From an uncultured Eggerthellaceae bacterium (GTDB lineage: Bacteria; Actinomycetota; Coriobacteriia; Coriobacteriales; Eggerthellaceae): 64,000 nt of DNA. The stretch spans positions 52,655 to 116,654 of the forward strand of contig CALUHI010000002.1 of assembly GCA_944320405.1 (NCBI GenBank), in the 5' to 3' direction. Shown in pieces: positions 41,357 through 50,394 of this stretch. Under the pieces are notes generated by a model that was not told the origin of the DNA, searched no databases, and saw nothing but the letters and a program-made list of their open reading frames with translations. Position 1 is the first letter of the stretch; each line of letters starts with the position of its first letter. The translations under genes and the position numbers were made by a program.

Positions 41357-42316
41357 CTAGTATACGTATCGATCGGTGTACCCGGTGCCGTCGCCGGTGG
41401 TGCTGCTGGAGCCTGCGGCGGCGAACGTGAGGTCCATGCGGGTCCACTCGTCGGGGTTGATGCTGAACTCAACGCTGACCCACGTGCCGTTGATGTACAC
41501 CATGTTCCACGCGTGGTACAGCTGGTCGGGGGCCACGTATCCGGTGATCACCTGGCAGGGGATCCCTAAGCTGCGCAGCATGGCGGCCGAAAGGCTGGCG
41601 TAGTCGAAGCAGATGCCCGAGCACGCGGCCAGCGTGGCGTCGGGGTCGGGGATGTAGCCGGTGGCGTTGGCCAGCTCGGCGGCTTTGTCGTAGTCGTAGG
41701 TGATGTTGCCCACCACCCACTGGTACACGGCGCGCACGACGTCGCCCTCGTTGGAGGCGTCGGCGGCAAGCTGGCGGGCCCGCTGCACGCACTGGCTGCT
41801 GTCGGTGAAGTTGCAGAACTGGTTGGGGCGCAGGTAGGGCTCGAATTCATCGTCCATCTGCACCTTTGCCAGCGCCGAAGCGATCTCCACGTAGTTGTTG
41901 CCGCTGGTGTTCTGCATGATGCGGAAGGTGTAGGCTCCGTCGCCCATGTTCAACGGGCACACGATGGGGGCGCCGTCGCCGGGCAGATCGTAGTTGTAGC
42001 TGGCATCGCCGCAGACCACCTGGAACTTCAGGCGCGCGCTGTTGGTGGCAGAGGCAGCCACGTATCCCTCGCTCACGTGCGAGGTGTCGATGCCTCCGGC
42101 GGCGGTGACGGAAGCAGCGTTCGCATCGTATGCCGCCGGCTGGATGGAAGCAGGCACTTGGTAGGCGGGACCGTCGGTTGAGCCCGCATCCGTTGCGCCG
42201 CCTTGCGAGCCGCCGTCTGCGCCGCACGCGCACAGCACCGCCGCCGCCGCACACGCGCACGCAAGCGCGGCAATGCGCGCAAGGCGCAGGGGGCGAAGGC
42301 GAGCGCTGCGCAGCAT
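41357..42316 (-). CDS. Transglutaminase-like lipoprotein
   Basis: A 319-residue protein with a lipoprotein signal (AAAVLCACG, lipid-anchored Cys31) and a C-terminal transglutaminase-like domain: Cys in AACSGICFDYASLSAAMLRS, His in QLYHAWNMVYINGTW and an Asp in FSINPDEWTRMD. Such domains act as cysteine proteases or cross-linkers outside the cell. It lies between the HD-GYP gene (8 bp) and pilC (23 bp), so it may process or cross-link pilus or wall components. Confidence 0.85.
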   Translation of the reverse strand: MLRSARLRPLRLARIAALACACAAAAVLCACGADGGSQGGATDAGSTDGPAYQVPASIQPAAYDANAASVTAAGGIDTSHVSEGYVAASATNSARLKFQVVCGDASYNYDLPGDGAPIVCPLNMGDGAYTFRIMQNTSGNNYVEIASALAKVQMDDEFEPYLRPNQFCNFTDSSQCVQRARQLAADASNEGDVVRAVYQWVVGNITYDYDKAAELANATGYIPDPDATLAACSGICFDYASLSAAMLRSLGIPCQVITGYVAPDQLYHAWNMVYINGTWVSVEFSINPDEWTRMDLTFAAAGSSSTTGDGTGYTDRYVY

Positions 42317-42324
42317 ACGAGAAC

Positions 42325-43503
42325 CTAGCGATACATTTGGTCGATGGCGGGTTCAACGGCCATGAAGGTTTCCAGAAGGCGCGGGTTGAAGGCGCCGCAC
42401 TCGCCGCCCGTGATCATGCGCAGCACTTTCTCGCGACCGAAAGCGTCTTTGTACACGCGCTTGCTGCGCAGGGCGTCGTACACGTCGGCCAGCGCCACAA
42501 CCTGCGACCACACGCTGATCTGGTCGCCCACCAAACCGTCGGGGTAGCCGCGGCCGTCCCAGCGCTCGTGGTGATGGCGCGCGATGTCCACAGCGTACTC
42601 GTAGGAATCCAGCTCATCGAAATGCGGGATGCTCGCAAGCATGTCGGACCCCACCGTGGTGTGGGTCTTCATGATGTCGAACTCTTCTGCGGTGAGCTTG
42701 CCCGGCTTGCACAGGATGGCGTCGGGGATGGCGATCTTGCCCACGTCGTGCATCATGGAGGCGATCTCGATGGCGTCGATCTCCTGCGGCGTGAGGCCCT
42801 CGCCCAGCAACGTGCCCTCCAGCATCAGGCGCGTGATGTTGCGGATGCGGCGGACGTGCTCGCCCGACTCGCCGTCGCGGAACTCGATGGCGGCCGCCAG
42901 CGCTTCGATCATGCCGTTGCTGAGGTCGATGATGCGCTCAGCCTGTTCCAGAAGCTCGTCGGCCTGGCTTTTCACCGTGTTGCTCAGGCGCCGACGCGAC
43001 TGGTACAGCTCGATGACGGAATCCACGCGCCGGCGCACCACGTGCGGCACGACGGGTTTGCTGATGACGTCCATCACGCCCAGGTCGTAGGCGTCCTTCG
43101 TCACTTCTGAGTTCGCCTCGGCAGTAATCAAAAACACGGGAATGCGCGTGAGCAGCTCGCGCCGGGAGAGGTTTTCCAGAACCTCCAGGCCATCCATGAC
43201 GTTCATGGCGTAGTCAAGCAGGATGGCGCAGTAGCGCAGCGGGTCGGCAAGCACCAGCTGCAGCGCCACGTGGCCGTCGTCGGCTTCCTGGATGTCGTAG
43301 TCGGAGCGGAACAGCTCGGCCAGCACCATGCGCGTGATGGGGTCGTCGTCCACCACCAGGATGGTGTCGGGCTCTTTGTCCATGGGGCCGCTGATGAGGT
43401 CGCTGGCGCGCAGCATTTTGAACATCTTGGTGGAGGCTTCGTTGGCAGACAGCGGACCGCCTTCGACTTTCGCTTGTTCGATGAGCGAGGTGTTCTCTGC
43501 CAT
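42325..43503 (-). CDS. Response regulator with HD-GYP domain (c-di-GMP phosphodiesterase)
   Basis: A 392-residue protein, start with AAGGAGCATC upstream. Receiver domain: TILVVDDDPITRM, phosphoacceptor Asp97 (ILLDYAMNVMDG), Lys in VISKPVV. HD-GYP domain: HD at 252-253 in MMHDVGKIAIPD, the KPGKLTAEEFDIMKTH segment, HHHERWDGRGYPDGL with GYP, and LADVYDALRSKRVYKD. All metal ligands appear present, so it should hydrolyse c-di-GMP when phosphorylated. It is first in the pilus operon, a direct link from signalling to pilus function. Confidence 0.95.
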   Translation of the reverse strand: MAENTSLIEQAKVEGGPLSANEASTKMFKMLRASDLISGPMDKEPDTILVVDDDPITRMVLAELFRSDYDIQEADDGHVALQLVLADPLRYCAILLDYAMNVMDGLEVLENLSRRELLTRIPVFLITAEANSEVTKDAYDLGVMDVISKPVVPHVVRRRVDSVIELYQSRRRLSNTVKSQADELLEQAERIIDLSNGMIEALAAAIEFRDGESGEHVRRIRNITRLMLEGTLLGEGLTPQEIDAIEIASMMHDVGKIAIPDAILCKPGKLTAEEFDIMKTHTTVGSDMLASIPHFDELDSYEYAVDIARHHHERWDGRGYPDGLVGDQISVWSQVVALADVYDALRSKRVYKDAFGREKVLRMITGGECGAFNPRLLETFMAVEPAIDQMYR

Positions 43504-43596
43504 GATGCTCCTTAGCGCCGGCGTTTCCTTGTGAGTATAGTACGCCCTTAAACCGCTAGCCGGGGTGCACGATCGGCCAACTCATGTCGAAATGCG

Positions 43597-43614
43597 AAAA
43601 AGCACCTGCTTTTT
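43597..43614 (-). terminator. Compact terminator overlapping the ispH stop
   Basis: AAAAAGC and GCTTTTT pair around ACCT; on the minus strand the hairpin begins within the TAA of ispH and ends in T-rich sequence. It is short, but it separates the housekeeping run from the pilus operon. Confidence 0.45.
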
Positions 43615-44506
43615 AGTCCATGGCACGCAGGGTGCGCAGAACAGCTTCCACCTGGTCTTCGGGAGTGGAGGCACCGGCAGTCACGCCGATTATCTGGCAG
43701 CCGGCAAACCACGCGGGGTCAAGCTCGTCGGCGCCCTCCACGTGATAGGTGCGTTCGCAGCAGCTGCGGCAGATGTCGGCCAGACGCGTGGTGTTGGACG
43801 AGTTGCGCCCGCCGATGACCACGCAGGCATCCACGGTGCGCGCGAGCGCAGCAGCGGCGTCCTGGCGTTTGCGCGTGGCCGAGCAGATAGTGTCTTTCAC
43901 GCTGGGCTCGATGCCGCGCGCGGCAAGCGCGTCGAGCACCGCGTTGAGCGCGTCGCGGGTTTGGGTGGTCTGCACCACCACGCCCACCGGCGGCTGCAGG
44001 GTGGCGGGAAGATCGGCGGGGGTGGCAACCACCATCACGCGCGTGGCTTCATCCGAGGCGCTAGCGGGGTCGTTCGCGGAGCGCGTCAGGCGCTCGGCTT
44101 CGCGGGCGTGAGCCACCAGGCCCTCAACCTCGGGGTGGCCTTCCTCGCCCACCACGATCACCGTCATGCCTCCGGATGCAAGCGTGGCGGCGGCCTTCTG
44201 CGCGCGCGCCACATGGGGGCACGTGGCGTCGACGATCTCCAGGCCGCGGTCGAGGATTTGGCGCTTGACCTCGGGGGTCACGCCATGGCTGCGAATGATG
44301 ACGGTGTGGCCTGCGGGAACTTCGTCCACAGAGCTCACAGCACGCACGCCGCATTCTTCCAGTTGCGCCACAACGCCCGGGTTGTGGATGAGCGGCCCCA
44401 GCGTGCACACGTCGCGCTTGCTGTTGGCCTCGTCAAGCGCCATGTCCAGCGCGCGCTGCACGCCGTAGCAGGCGCCCGCCTCCTCGGCGCGGATGGTTTC
44501 CTTCAT
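43613..44506 (-). CDS. ispH: 4-hydroxy-3-methylbut-2-enyl diphosphate reductase
   Basis: A 297-residue protein with the three cluster-binding cysteines of IspH: Cys13 (GACYGV), Cys96 (DATCPHV) and Cys208 (DTICSAT). Other hallmarks: LGPLIHNP, IRSHGV and VVGEEGHPE, VIGGRNSSNT, VTAGASTPE. It makes IPP and DMAPP in the last step of the MEP isoprenoid pathway with a [4Fe-4S] cluster. Start shares one base with the plsC stop (TGATG). Last gene of the housekeeping run. Confidence 0.97.
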   Translation of the reverse strand: MKETIRAEEAGACYGVQRALDMALDEANSKRDVCTLGPLIHNPGVVAQLEECGVRAVSSVDEVPAGHTVIIRSHGVTPEVKRQILDRGLEIVDATCPHVARAQKAAATLASGGMTVIVVGEEGHPEVEGLVAHAREAERLTRSANDPASASDEATRVMVVATPADLPATLQPPVGVVVQTTQTRDALNAVLDALAARGIEPSVKDTICSATRKRQDAAAALARTVDACVVIGGRNSSNTTRLADICRSCCERTYHVEGADELDPAWFAGCQIIGVTAGASTPEDQVEAVLRTLRAMD

Positions 44507-45456
44507 CAGGATTCGCTCCCTTCGGGCGTAGCGGCAGGTGCGGGCTCGGCAGCTGCCGGGGTGGCGGACTCGGCGGCGGGTGCGGGCTCGGCCGTAGCCG
44601 CATTCGCTTCCCCAGCCTTCACTGCAGGCTTCTTCTTCGCCTCGGCTTCCGCCACCAGCTCTTCGGTGGTGTGCTGCGGGATCTGCACCTGGGCGAACAG
44701 GTCGGTGTAGTCCTTGCCCGTGGGGAACAGGGCCTTCATGTCAACCTGCTCGCGCGGCACGCGCTGCGAAAGCGCGAAGCACTCGCGCATGGCGTACCAG
44801 GCGCAGGCGTCCATGCGGTCTTCCTTCGGGATGAAGTCGAAATCGCTCACCAGCAGGGGCTGGCCGTATTCAATGGTGATTTTGGGAAAGCGGAAGAACT
44901 TGCCCTTCTGCTTCACGTATTCGGCGTTGCGCACCGTCATGGGAAGGATGGGGGCCTTCGCCATCTTCGCGATGAACACGGCGCCAGCGTGGATCTCGGG
45001 TTCCTTCGAGCCTTTGCCGCGGCGCGTGCCCTCGGGCAGGATGCCCACGCACTCGTTGTTCTTCAGCATGCGCGTGGCGCGCTTGATGGCGGTGCGGTCG
45101 GCGGAGTCGCGCTTGATGGGAAACGCGCCCACGCGCGAGAGGATCTGCCCCACCAGGCCGCGCGCGTTGTCGAACAGGCTCTCGCGGCCGATCAGGCGCA
45201 CCCACTGGCTGGGGCGGGCGGCCAGGTACATGAACGCCACGTCCAGAAACGACGTGTGGTTGGAGATGACCAGCACGCCGCGCTTGTCTTTGAACCCGCG
45301 CAGATGCTCGCGTCCGTCCACCCGGTAGCGGAAGCACAGCTTGAAGATGGCGCCGACCACGATCCACACCAGGTTGCCGAACCAGTGCGGGATCTGCTTT
45401 TCGGTGGACGTGCCGCCCAGCGGCATGTCCCACATTTTCTCGTAAGGAAGGAACAT
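44506..45456 (-). CDS. plsC: 1-acyl-sn-glycerol-3-phosphate acyltransferase
   Basis: A 316-residue PlsC-family acyltransferase. Catalytic HxxxxD is in VISNHTSFLDVAF, and the acceptor-binding block is ECVGILPEGTRRGKGSK; a membrane-binding helix precedes (NLVWIVVGAIFKLCF). It acylates lysophosphatidate in phospholipid synthesis. The C-terminus carries an Ala/Pro/Glu-rich tail of ~55 residues of unknown role, longer than in typical PlsC. It is 12 bp after cmk and overlaps ispH. Confidence 0.92.
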   Translation of the reverse strand: MFLPYEKMWDMPLGGTSTEKQIPHWFGNLVWIVVGAIFKLCFRYRVDGREHLRGFKDKRGVLVISNHTSFLDVAFMYLAARPSQWVRLIGRESLFDNARGLVGQILSRVGAFPIKRDSADRTAIKRATRMLKNNECVGILPEGTRRGKGSKEPEIHAGAVFIAKMAKAPILPMTVRNAEYVKQKGKFFRFPKITIEYGQPLLVSDFDFIPKEDRMDACAWYAMRECFALSQRVPREQVDMKALFPTGKDYTDLFAQVQIPQHTTEELVAEAEAKKKPAVKAGEANAATAEPAPAAESATPAAAEPAPAATPEGSES

Positions 45457-45468
45457 GGTTGCGTCCTC

Positions 45469-46146
45469 CTATCGGGCGCGTGCTTCGTCCGCCATTCCGC
45501 AAATAATATCGATGACCTCTTCGATGAAGTGGTTCGTGGAATCCAGCATCACAGCGTCGTCGGCGGGACGCAAAGGCGACGTCGCGCGCGAAGAGTCAAC
45601 CTTGTCGCGACGGCGCAGATCGACCAGCACCTCTTCGTAGTCGATGGAGCCGATGCCGCGGTCGACGTTTTGGCGCACGCGGCGATGCGCGCGTTCTTCG
45701 TCGGAGGCGGTCAGGAACACCTTGACCTCGGCCTGCGGAAACACGGTGGTGCCGATGTCGCGGCCCTCCACCACGTAGTCGCCGGCGTTGCCGATGCGGC
45801 GCTGCTGGTCGACCAAGGCCTCGCGCACGGACGGCGCGGCGGAAACCGGGCTGACCGCGCGGTCGATCTCGGCCGTGCGGATGGCGGCAGTTACGTCGGT
45901 GCCGCCGATGAGCACGCCAGAGGGCGTGGGCTCGCCGGGCTGGTGGACGAACTCGATGTCGTAGCTGCGGGCGACCTCGCCCAGGGCGGCGTCGTCGTCC
46001 AGCGAAACGCCGTTTTGCACAGCCTGCCACGCCACGGCGCGATACATTGCACCGGTGTCCAGGCAAGAGAAGCCAAGCTTGCGCGCCACGGCCTTTGCGA
46101 CCGTGGACTTTCCAGCCCCGCTGGGGCCGTCGATGGCGATGATCAT
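45469..46146 (-). CDS. cmk: Cytidylate kinase
   Basis: A 225-residue kinase with P-loop AIDGPSGAGKSTVAK, LDTGAMYRAVAW, VVEGRDIGTTVFP and RRDKVDSSRATSPLRPADDA, all typical of Cmk. It phosphorylates CMP and dCMP. The start overlaps the aroA stop by 4 bp (ATGA). Confidence 0.97.
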   Translation of the reverse strand: MIIAIDGPSGAGKSTVAKAVARKLGFSCLDTGAMYRAVAWQAVQNGVSLDDDAALGEVARSYDIEFVHQPGEPTPSGVLIGGTDVTAAIRTAEIDRAVSPVSAAPSVREALVDQQRRIGNAGDYVVEGRDIGTTVFPQAEVKVFLTASDEERAHRRVRQNVDRGIGSIDYEEVLVDLRRRDKVDSSRATSPLRPADDAVMLDSTNHFIEEVIDIICGMADEARAR

Positions 46147-47531
46147 CGCGCCAACCTTTCCATATCCGACAGGAAGCCGGGGTAGCTGATGTTAACGGAT
46201 TCGAAGCCCTTTACCTTCACGGACACGCCGGAGGTCATGCCGGCAACTGCCCAGGTCATGGCCAGGCGATGGTCTCCCTTGGAGTCGAACGTCAGGCCTT
46301 CGGGCACCTTCAGGCCGGGCTGGCCTTCGATGAACAGGTCGTCGCCGTCGGCCCAGGCGTCCACACCCAGAAGCGCCAGGCCCTCGATGGTGGCGGCCAG
46401 GCGGTCGGTTTCCTTCACGCGCAGCTCGCTGACGTCGCGGAACACGGTGACGCCGCTGGCGTGCGCGGCAACCAGCGCCAGGATGGGGATCTCGTCGATG
46501 ACCGAGGCGATGTGCTGCGAGGGAATCTCGCACCCCTTCAGGTTGGGGGTGTAGCACACCTGGATCATGCCGGAGGGCTCCTTGCCCGCGATGGCGGTGC
46601 GCGCCACGCTGACCTCGGCGCCCATGCGCTCGAGCGTGCGGGTGAAGCCGATGCGCGCGGTGTTCAGGCTGACGTTTTCCACCTGGATGGCGCTGTCGGG
46701 CATGAGCGTGGCGGCGCACACCAGGAAGGCGGCCGACGACGGGTCGCCCGGCACGCTCACTTCGCTGGCCTGCAGCACGTTGGGGCCCTCCACCGACGAC
46801 AGCAGGTCGGACGCGGTGGTGGGCACGCCGAACTCGGGAAGCATGAGCTCGGTGTGGTTGCGGGAACGCGCGGGCTCGCGCAGCGTGGTGGTGCCGTTCG
46901 CGTAGGCCCCGGCAAGCAGCACAGCGGTTTTCAGCTGGGCGGATGCCATGGGCGCGTCGTATTCGATGGGACGCAGGTTGCAGTTGCCGATCTCGGTGAG
47001 GGGCAGGTGCTCGCGACCCTCGGGCTCAAAACGCACGCCCATCTTCATGAGCGGTGCGGTGATGCGGCGCATCGGGCGCGTGGAAAGCGAATCGTCGCCC
47101 GAAAGCGTTACGCGGATGTCCCACGGGGCCAGAATGCCCATGAGCAAGCGCGCGGTGGTGCCGGAGTTTCCGCAGTCCAGGGGCTCGTCGGGCTGCTTGG
47201 GACCCTTCGCGCCCCAACCGGTGATGCCGCCCGCCAGGCTGCCGTCGGGCTGCTTTTCCAGCGAGACCTCGGCGCCCAGCTGGCGCACGCAGCGGATGGA
47301 CGAGCGCACGTCCTCGGAATCGAGCACGCCCATCACGCGGCTGGTGCCCTCGGCCATTGCCGAGAACAGCACGGCGCGGTGCGAGATGGACTTGTCGCCC
47401 GGCACGGTGATGCCGCCGCGCAAAGGTGCCGGCAGCGGGGCGATTTCCGTGACGCCTTCGGTGGTGCCCGACGCCATTTCGAAGTCTGCGGCCTCCAGGG
47501 CCGCGGTGTCGATGCGCTTTTCGTTAGACAT
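46143..47531 (-). CDS. aroA: 3-phosphoshikimate 1-carboxyvinyltransferase (EPSP synthase)
   Basis: A 462-residue enzyme of the shikimate pathway. Substrate-binding motifs: VPGDKSISHRAVLFSAM, DCGNSGTTARLLMGIL, SARPMRRI-like segment STRPMRRITAPL, and VSVPGDPSSAAFLV, RVKETDRLAA near the C-terminus. It joins PEP to shikimate-3-phosphate. It overlaps tyrA by 8 bp at the start and cmk by 4 bp at the stop, in an aromatic amino acid sub-cluster. Confidence 0.97.
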   Translation of the reverse strand: MSNEKRIDTAALEAADFEMASGTTEGVTEIAPLPAPLRGGITVPGDKSISHRAVLFSAMAEGTSRVMGVLDSEDVRSSIRCVRQLGAEVSLEKQPDGSLAGGITGWGAKGPKQPDEPLDCGNSGTTARLLMGILAPWDIRVTLSGDDSLSTRPMRRITAPLMKMGVRFEPEGREHLPLTEIGNCNLRPIEYDAPMASAQLKTAVLLAGAYANGTTTLREPARSRNHTELMLPEFGVPTTASDLLSSVEGPNVLQASEVSVPGDPSSAAFLVCAATLMPDSAIQVENVSLNTARIGFTRTLERMGAEVSVARTAIAGKEPSGMIQVCYTPNLKGCEIPSQHIASVIDEIPILALVAAHASGVTVFRDVSELRVKETDRLAATIEGLALLGVDAWADGDDLFIEGQPGLKVPEGLTFDSKGDHRLAMTWAVAGMTSGVSVKVKGFESVNISYPGFLSDMERLAR

Positions 47532-48681
47532 GGCTGTGCTCCTTCGCGCTCAACGGTGAAAACGAAACCGAGAACCCCGCTTTGATAAGCGAGGTGGAAA
47601 GCTTGCCTACGTCGCCCTCGTCGGTGAGGATGAGGGAGAGCACGGCGCTGTCCTCGGTGATGTGGTCGATTTCGATGGACTGGATGTTGCATCCGGCGGC
47701 GCTGGCGATGGTGGTGACTTCTGCCACCACGCCGCGACGGTCCTCCATGGGGATGCGCACTTCCAGAAGGTCTTCGGTAGAGGGCACCCAGGCGGCAGGC
47801 AGGGCGCGGCGCGCTTCGGCGGCTTGCGTCAGAAGGCGCGTGAGGCCGGCGCGGTCGCCGTTTGCGAGCGCGTCGGAGAACAGGGAGATGATCTGCGTCA
47901 TCTCGTCGAGACCGGCGCGGATTGCCGGCGCGTTGTCGAAGGCGATGCCGCACCACAGCTCGGGCGAGCCGGCGGCGATGCGCGTGGAATCTTTGAACCC
48001 GCCGGCGGCAAGGCGCATGAGCGAGCGGTCTTCGTCGGCATGGCGGCTGGCCAACTGCATGAGCGACGACGCCATGAAATGTGGCACGTGGCTGACGATA
48101 GCGACCGATTGGTCGTGGTCTTCGCGCTTGAGCGCGATCACGCGCGCACCCAGCCCAGTGACCAGCTCGTGCAAGCGAGTGAAGTGCTCGGGCGGCGTGG
48201 AGGCATCCGGGCAGAGGATCCAATACGCGCCCTTGAACAGGTCCGGTCGCGCGCCTTCGATGCCGTTGACTTCCGAGCCCGCCATGGGGTGGCCGGGCAC
48301 GTAGTTTTGCGGATGCGGAAGAATCTGCTCGGCGACCTGCGCCAAGTGAGCCTTGGTGGAAGCAGTGTCGGTGATGATGCCCGGGAAATCCCATTCCGCC
48401 AGCAGGCGCAGGATGGACTCCGAAGCGTCAACCGGCGTGGCGACCACCGCGAGGTCGGCTTCGGCGACGGCGTTGCGGAACGTGTCGGATTCGGGTGCGG
48501 CGGCGGTGTCGACCCAGCCGCGCTCAAGCGCAACCTGGCAGGTGCGCTCGTCGATGTCGGCACCGTGCAGCTGCACGCCGGGATACGCTTCGCGCAGGGC
48601 GGCGGCCAGCGAGGCCCCAATGAGCCCCAGGCCGGCGATGGCTATGCGCTCGAACGGCATCTGTTCCGGTGCGTTGGACAT
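47524..48681 (-). CDS. tyrA: Prephenate dehydrogenase with C-terminal ACT domain
   Basis: A 385-residue protein from the ATG at 48681 (AAGGAAGAG upstream). NAD-binding motif IAGLGLIGASLAAAL, catalytic region HPMAGSEVNGIEGA and VSHVPHFMASSLM (His). The last ~75 residues are an ACT domain (LLEVRIPMEDRRGVVAEVTT) that should bind tyrosine for feedback control. It oxidises prephenate to hydroxyphenylpyruvate. Overlap with aroA is 8 bp. Confidence 0.95.
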   Translation of the reverse strand: MSNAPEQMPFERIAIAGLGLIGASLAAALREAYPGVQLHGADIDERTCQVALERGWVDTAAAPESDTFRNAVAEADLAVVATPVDASESILRLLAEWDFPGIITDTASTKAHLAQVAEQILPHPQNYVPGHPMAGSEVNGIEGARPDLFKGAYWILCPDASTPPEHFTRLHELVTGLGARVIALKREDHDQSVAIVSHVPHFMASSLMQLASRHADEDRSLMRLAAGGFKDSTRIAAGSPELWCGIAFDNAPAIRAGLDEMTQIISLFSDALANGDRAGLTRLLTQAAEARRALPAAWVPSTEDLLEVRIPMEDRRGVVAEVTTIASAAGCNIQSIEIDHITEDSAVLSLILTDEGDVGKLSTSLIKAGFSVSFSPLSAKEHSHV

Positions 48682-48776
48682 CGACTCTTCCTTCTTGCAA
48701 TCAGGCGCTTTCGCGCAGTATCGGTTCGGCTTCATTCTAGCATGCAGTGCAGGACGCGACGCGCCCTACTCGATGC

Positions 48777-49616
48777 CTACTCGATGCCGGAGGCTTTGCG
48801 CAGCGCGGCCACTTCGGCATCTGTCAGCACACGCCACTGTCCGCGGGGCAGATCGCCCAGATCAAGCGGACCGAACGCGGCGCGGTGCAGCGCGCACACG
48901 GGGTGGCCGACGGCTTCCAGCATGCGTTTCACCTGGTGCTTTCGGCCCTCGCGCAGGCCGATTTCCACCACGGAGCGCTTCGCGGCCTTCTTCGCGTAGG
49001 CAGCCTCGTACTGCCGCGACGCGTCGGCGGGCGGGCCGGGCTCTTCCAGCACTTTGCGGGCGGCGCGCGCTTCGGTGTCCTGCAGCAGGCGCGCCTCGGC
49101 GGGCTGGGTGGGGCCGTCGTCCAGCGTGATGCCGACGCGCAGGCGGTCCAGCTGCTTTTCGGTGGGGGTTCCCTCCACCATGGCCAGGTAGCGCTTGAGC
49201 ACGTGATGGCGCGGGTGGATCAGGTGGTTGCCCAGGTCACCGTCGGTGCTGAACAGAAGCAGGCCCGTGGTGTCTTGGTCCAAGCGGCCAATGGGGAACA
49301 GCCCCGGGTAGCGGTCGGTAGGCACAAGCTCGGCCACGGTGGGGCGCTGGTAGGGGTCGCTCATGGTGGTGAGCAGGCCTGTCGGCTTGTGCAGCATCAG
49401 CGTGACCGCACCGTCAGACAAGCGCACGACCACGCCGTCCACCGCCACCTCGTCGACCAGCGGGTCCACCTTGCTGCCCAGCTCGGTGACCACCTCGCCG
49501 TTGACGGTGACGCGCCCCGCCGTCATGAGGTTTTCCGACCCCCGCCGGCTCGCCGCCCCCGCGCGCGCCAAGAACTTCTGCAGGCGCATGGGGACTATTC
49601 TGTCTTCGCTACTCAT
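48777..49616 (-). CDS. rluB: Ribosomal large-subunit pseudouridine synthase, RluB family
   Basis: A 279-residue protein with an N-terminal S4 RNA-binding domain (MRLQKFLARAGAASRRGSEN) and a RsuA/RluB catalytic domain with Asp in PIGRLDQDTTGLLLFS, plus KRYLAMVEG and EGRKHQVKRMLEAVGH. It isomerises a uridine in 23S rRNA. Start overlaps scpB by 8 bp, a common gene order (scpA-scpB-rluB). Confidence 0.95.
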   Translation of the reverse strand: MSSEDRIVPMRLQKFLARAGAASRRGSENLMTAGRVTVNGEVVTELGSKVDPLVDEVAVDGVVVRLSDGAVTLMLHKPTGLLTTMSDPYQRPTVAELVPTDRYPGLFPIGRLDQDTTGLLLFSTDGDLGNHLIHPRHHVLKRYLAMVEGTPTEKQLDRLRVGITLDDGPTQPAEARLLQDTEARAARKVLEEPGPPADASRQYEAAYAKKAAKRSVVEIGLREGRKHQVKRMLEAVGHPVCALHRAAFGPLDLGDLPRGQWRVLTDAEVAALRKASGIE

Positions 49617-50394
49617 CGTCGGTTTCGAATTTCAACGTGCTGAAGTCGATCTTCTCGACGGCGCCCAAACCCTGCGCCAGGGCAGCAGCGAAGGGCGAGC
49701 GCTCGCCGGGCTGGCGGGGCGCTTCGCCTTCCTCGCCTTGGGCCGCAGCAGCAACCACAGCGCCCAGCGCGGCAGCGGCTTCGTCTTCCAAGTCGCCCGG
49801 GATGGCGGAAACGTCGCTGCGGGTTGCCGAGAGACGCTCGCGGATGAAGGCGCGCGCGGCGGCGTCGGGGGCGAATTGCTCGAGGTCGGGCAGGTCGGCG
49901 GTGCTGCGCAGGCCGAATTTCTCAAGGAACACGCGCGTAGTAGCATAGAGCACGGGGTTGCCCGGCGCGTCGGCGGTGCCGGCTTCGCGCAGCAGGCCCT
50001 TTTCCACCAGCGAGTTGATGGAGCTGTCGGAGTTCACGCCGCGCACCGACGCCACCTGGGCGCGCGTAACCGGCTGGCTGTAGGCAACCACAGCAAGCGT
50101 TTCCAGCGCAGCTTGCGAGAGGCGCCGGGTGTCCCACGAGATCACGTACTTCTCGATGAGCTCGTGGTAGGCCGGGTGCGTGAACAGACGCCAGCCGCCC
50201 GCCACTTCGCGCAGCTGCACGCCGCGCTCTTCCTGCGCCAGCTTGGTCTGAAGCTGCACCAGCGCCGCTTCCACCTGGGCGGGGTCGACCTCCAGCATGT
50301 CGGCCAGCGTGAGAACGCCCACGGGTTCGTCGGTAACGAACAGCATGGCTTCGATGGCGCCGGACAGTTGCGATTCCCGAAGGCCTTCGAACAT
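49609..50394 (-). CDS. scpB: Segregation and condensation protein B
   Basis: A 261-residue protein with two winged-helix domains typical of ScpB (LSGAIEAMLFVTDEPVGVLT; RLSQAALETLAVVAYSQPVT; VRGVNSDSSINSLVEKGLLR). The C-terminal ~80 residues form an acidic/Ala-rich tail beyond the usual family length. ScpB dimerises and binds ScpA in the SMC condensin complex. Start abuts the scpA stop (TAAATG). Confidence 0.95.
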   Translation of the reverse strand: MFEGLRESQLSGAIEAMLFVTDEPVGVLTLADMLEVDPAQVEAALVQLQTKLAQEERGVQLREVAGGWRLFTHPAYHELIEKYVISWDTRRLSQAALETLAVVAYSQPVTRAQVASVRGVNSDSSINSLVEKGLLREAGTADAPGNPVLYATTRVFLEKFGLRSTADLPDLEQFAPDAAARAFIRERLSATRSDVSAIPGDLEDEAAAALGAVVAAAAQGEEGEAPRQPGERSPFAAALAQGLGAVEKIDFSTLKFETDDE

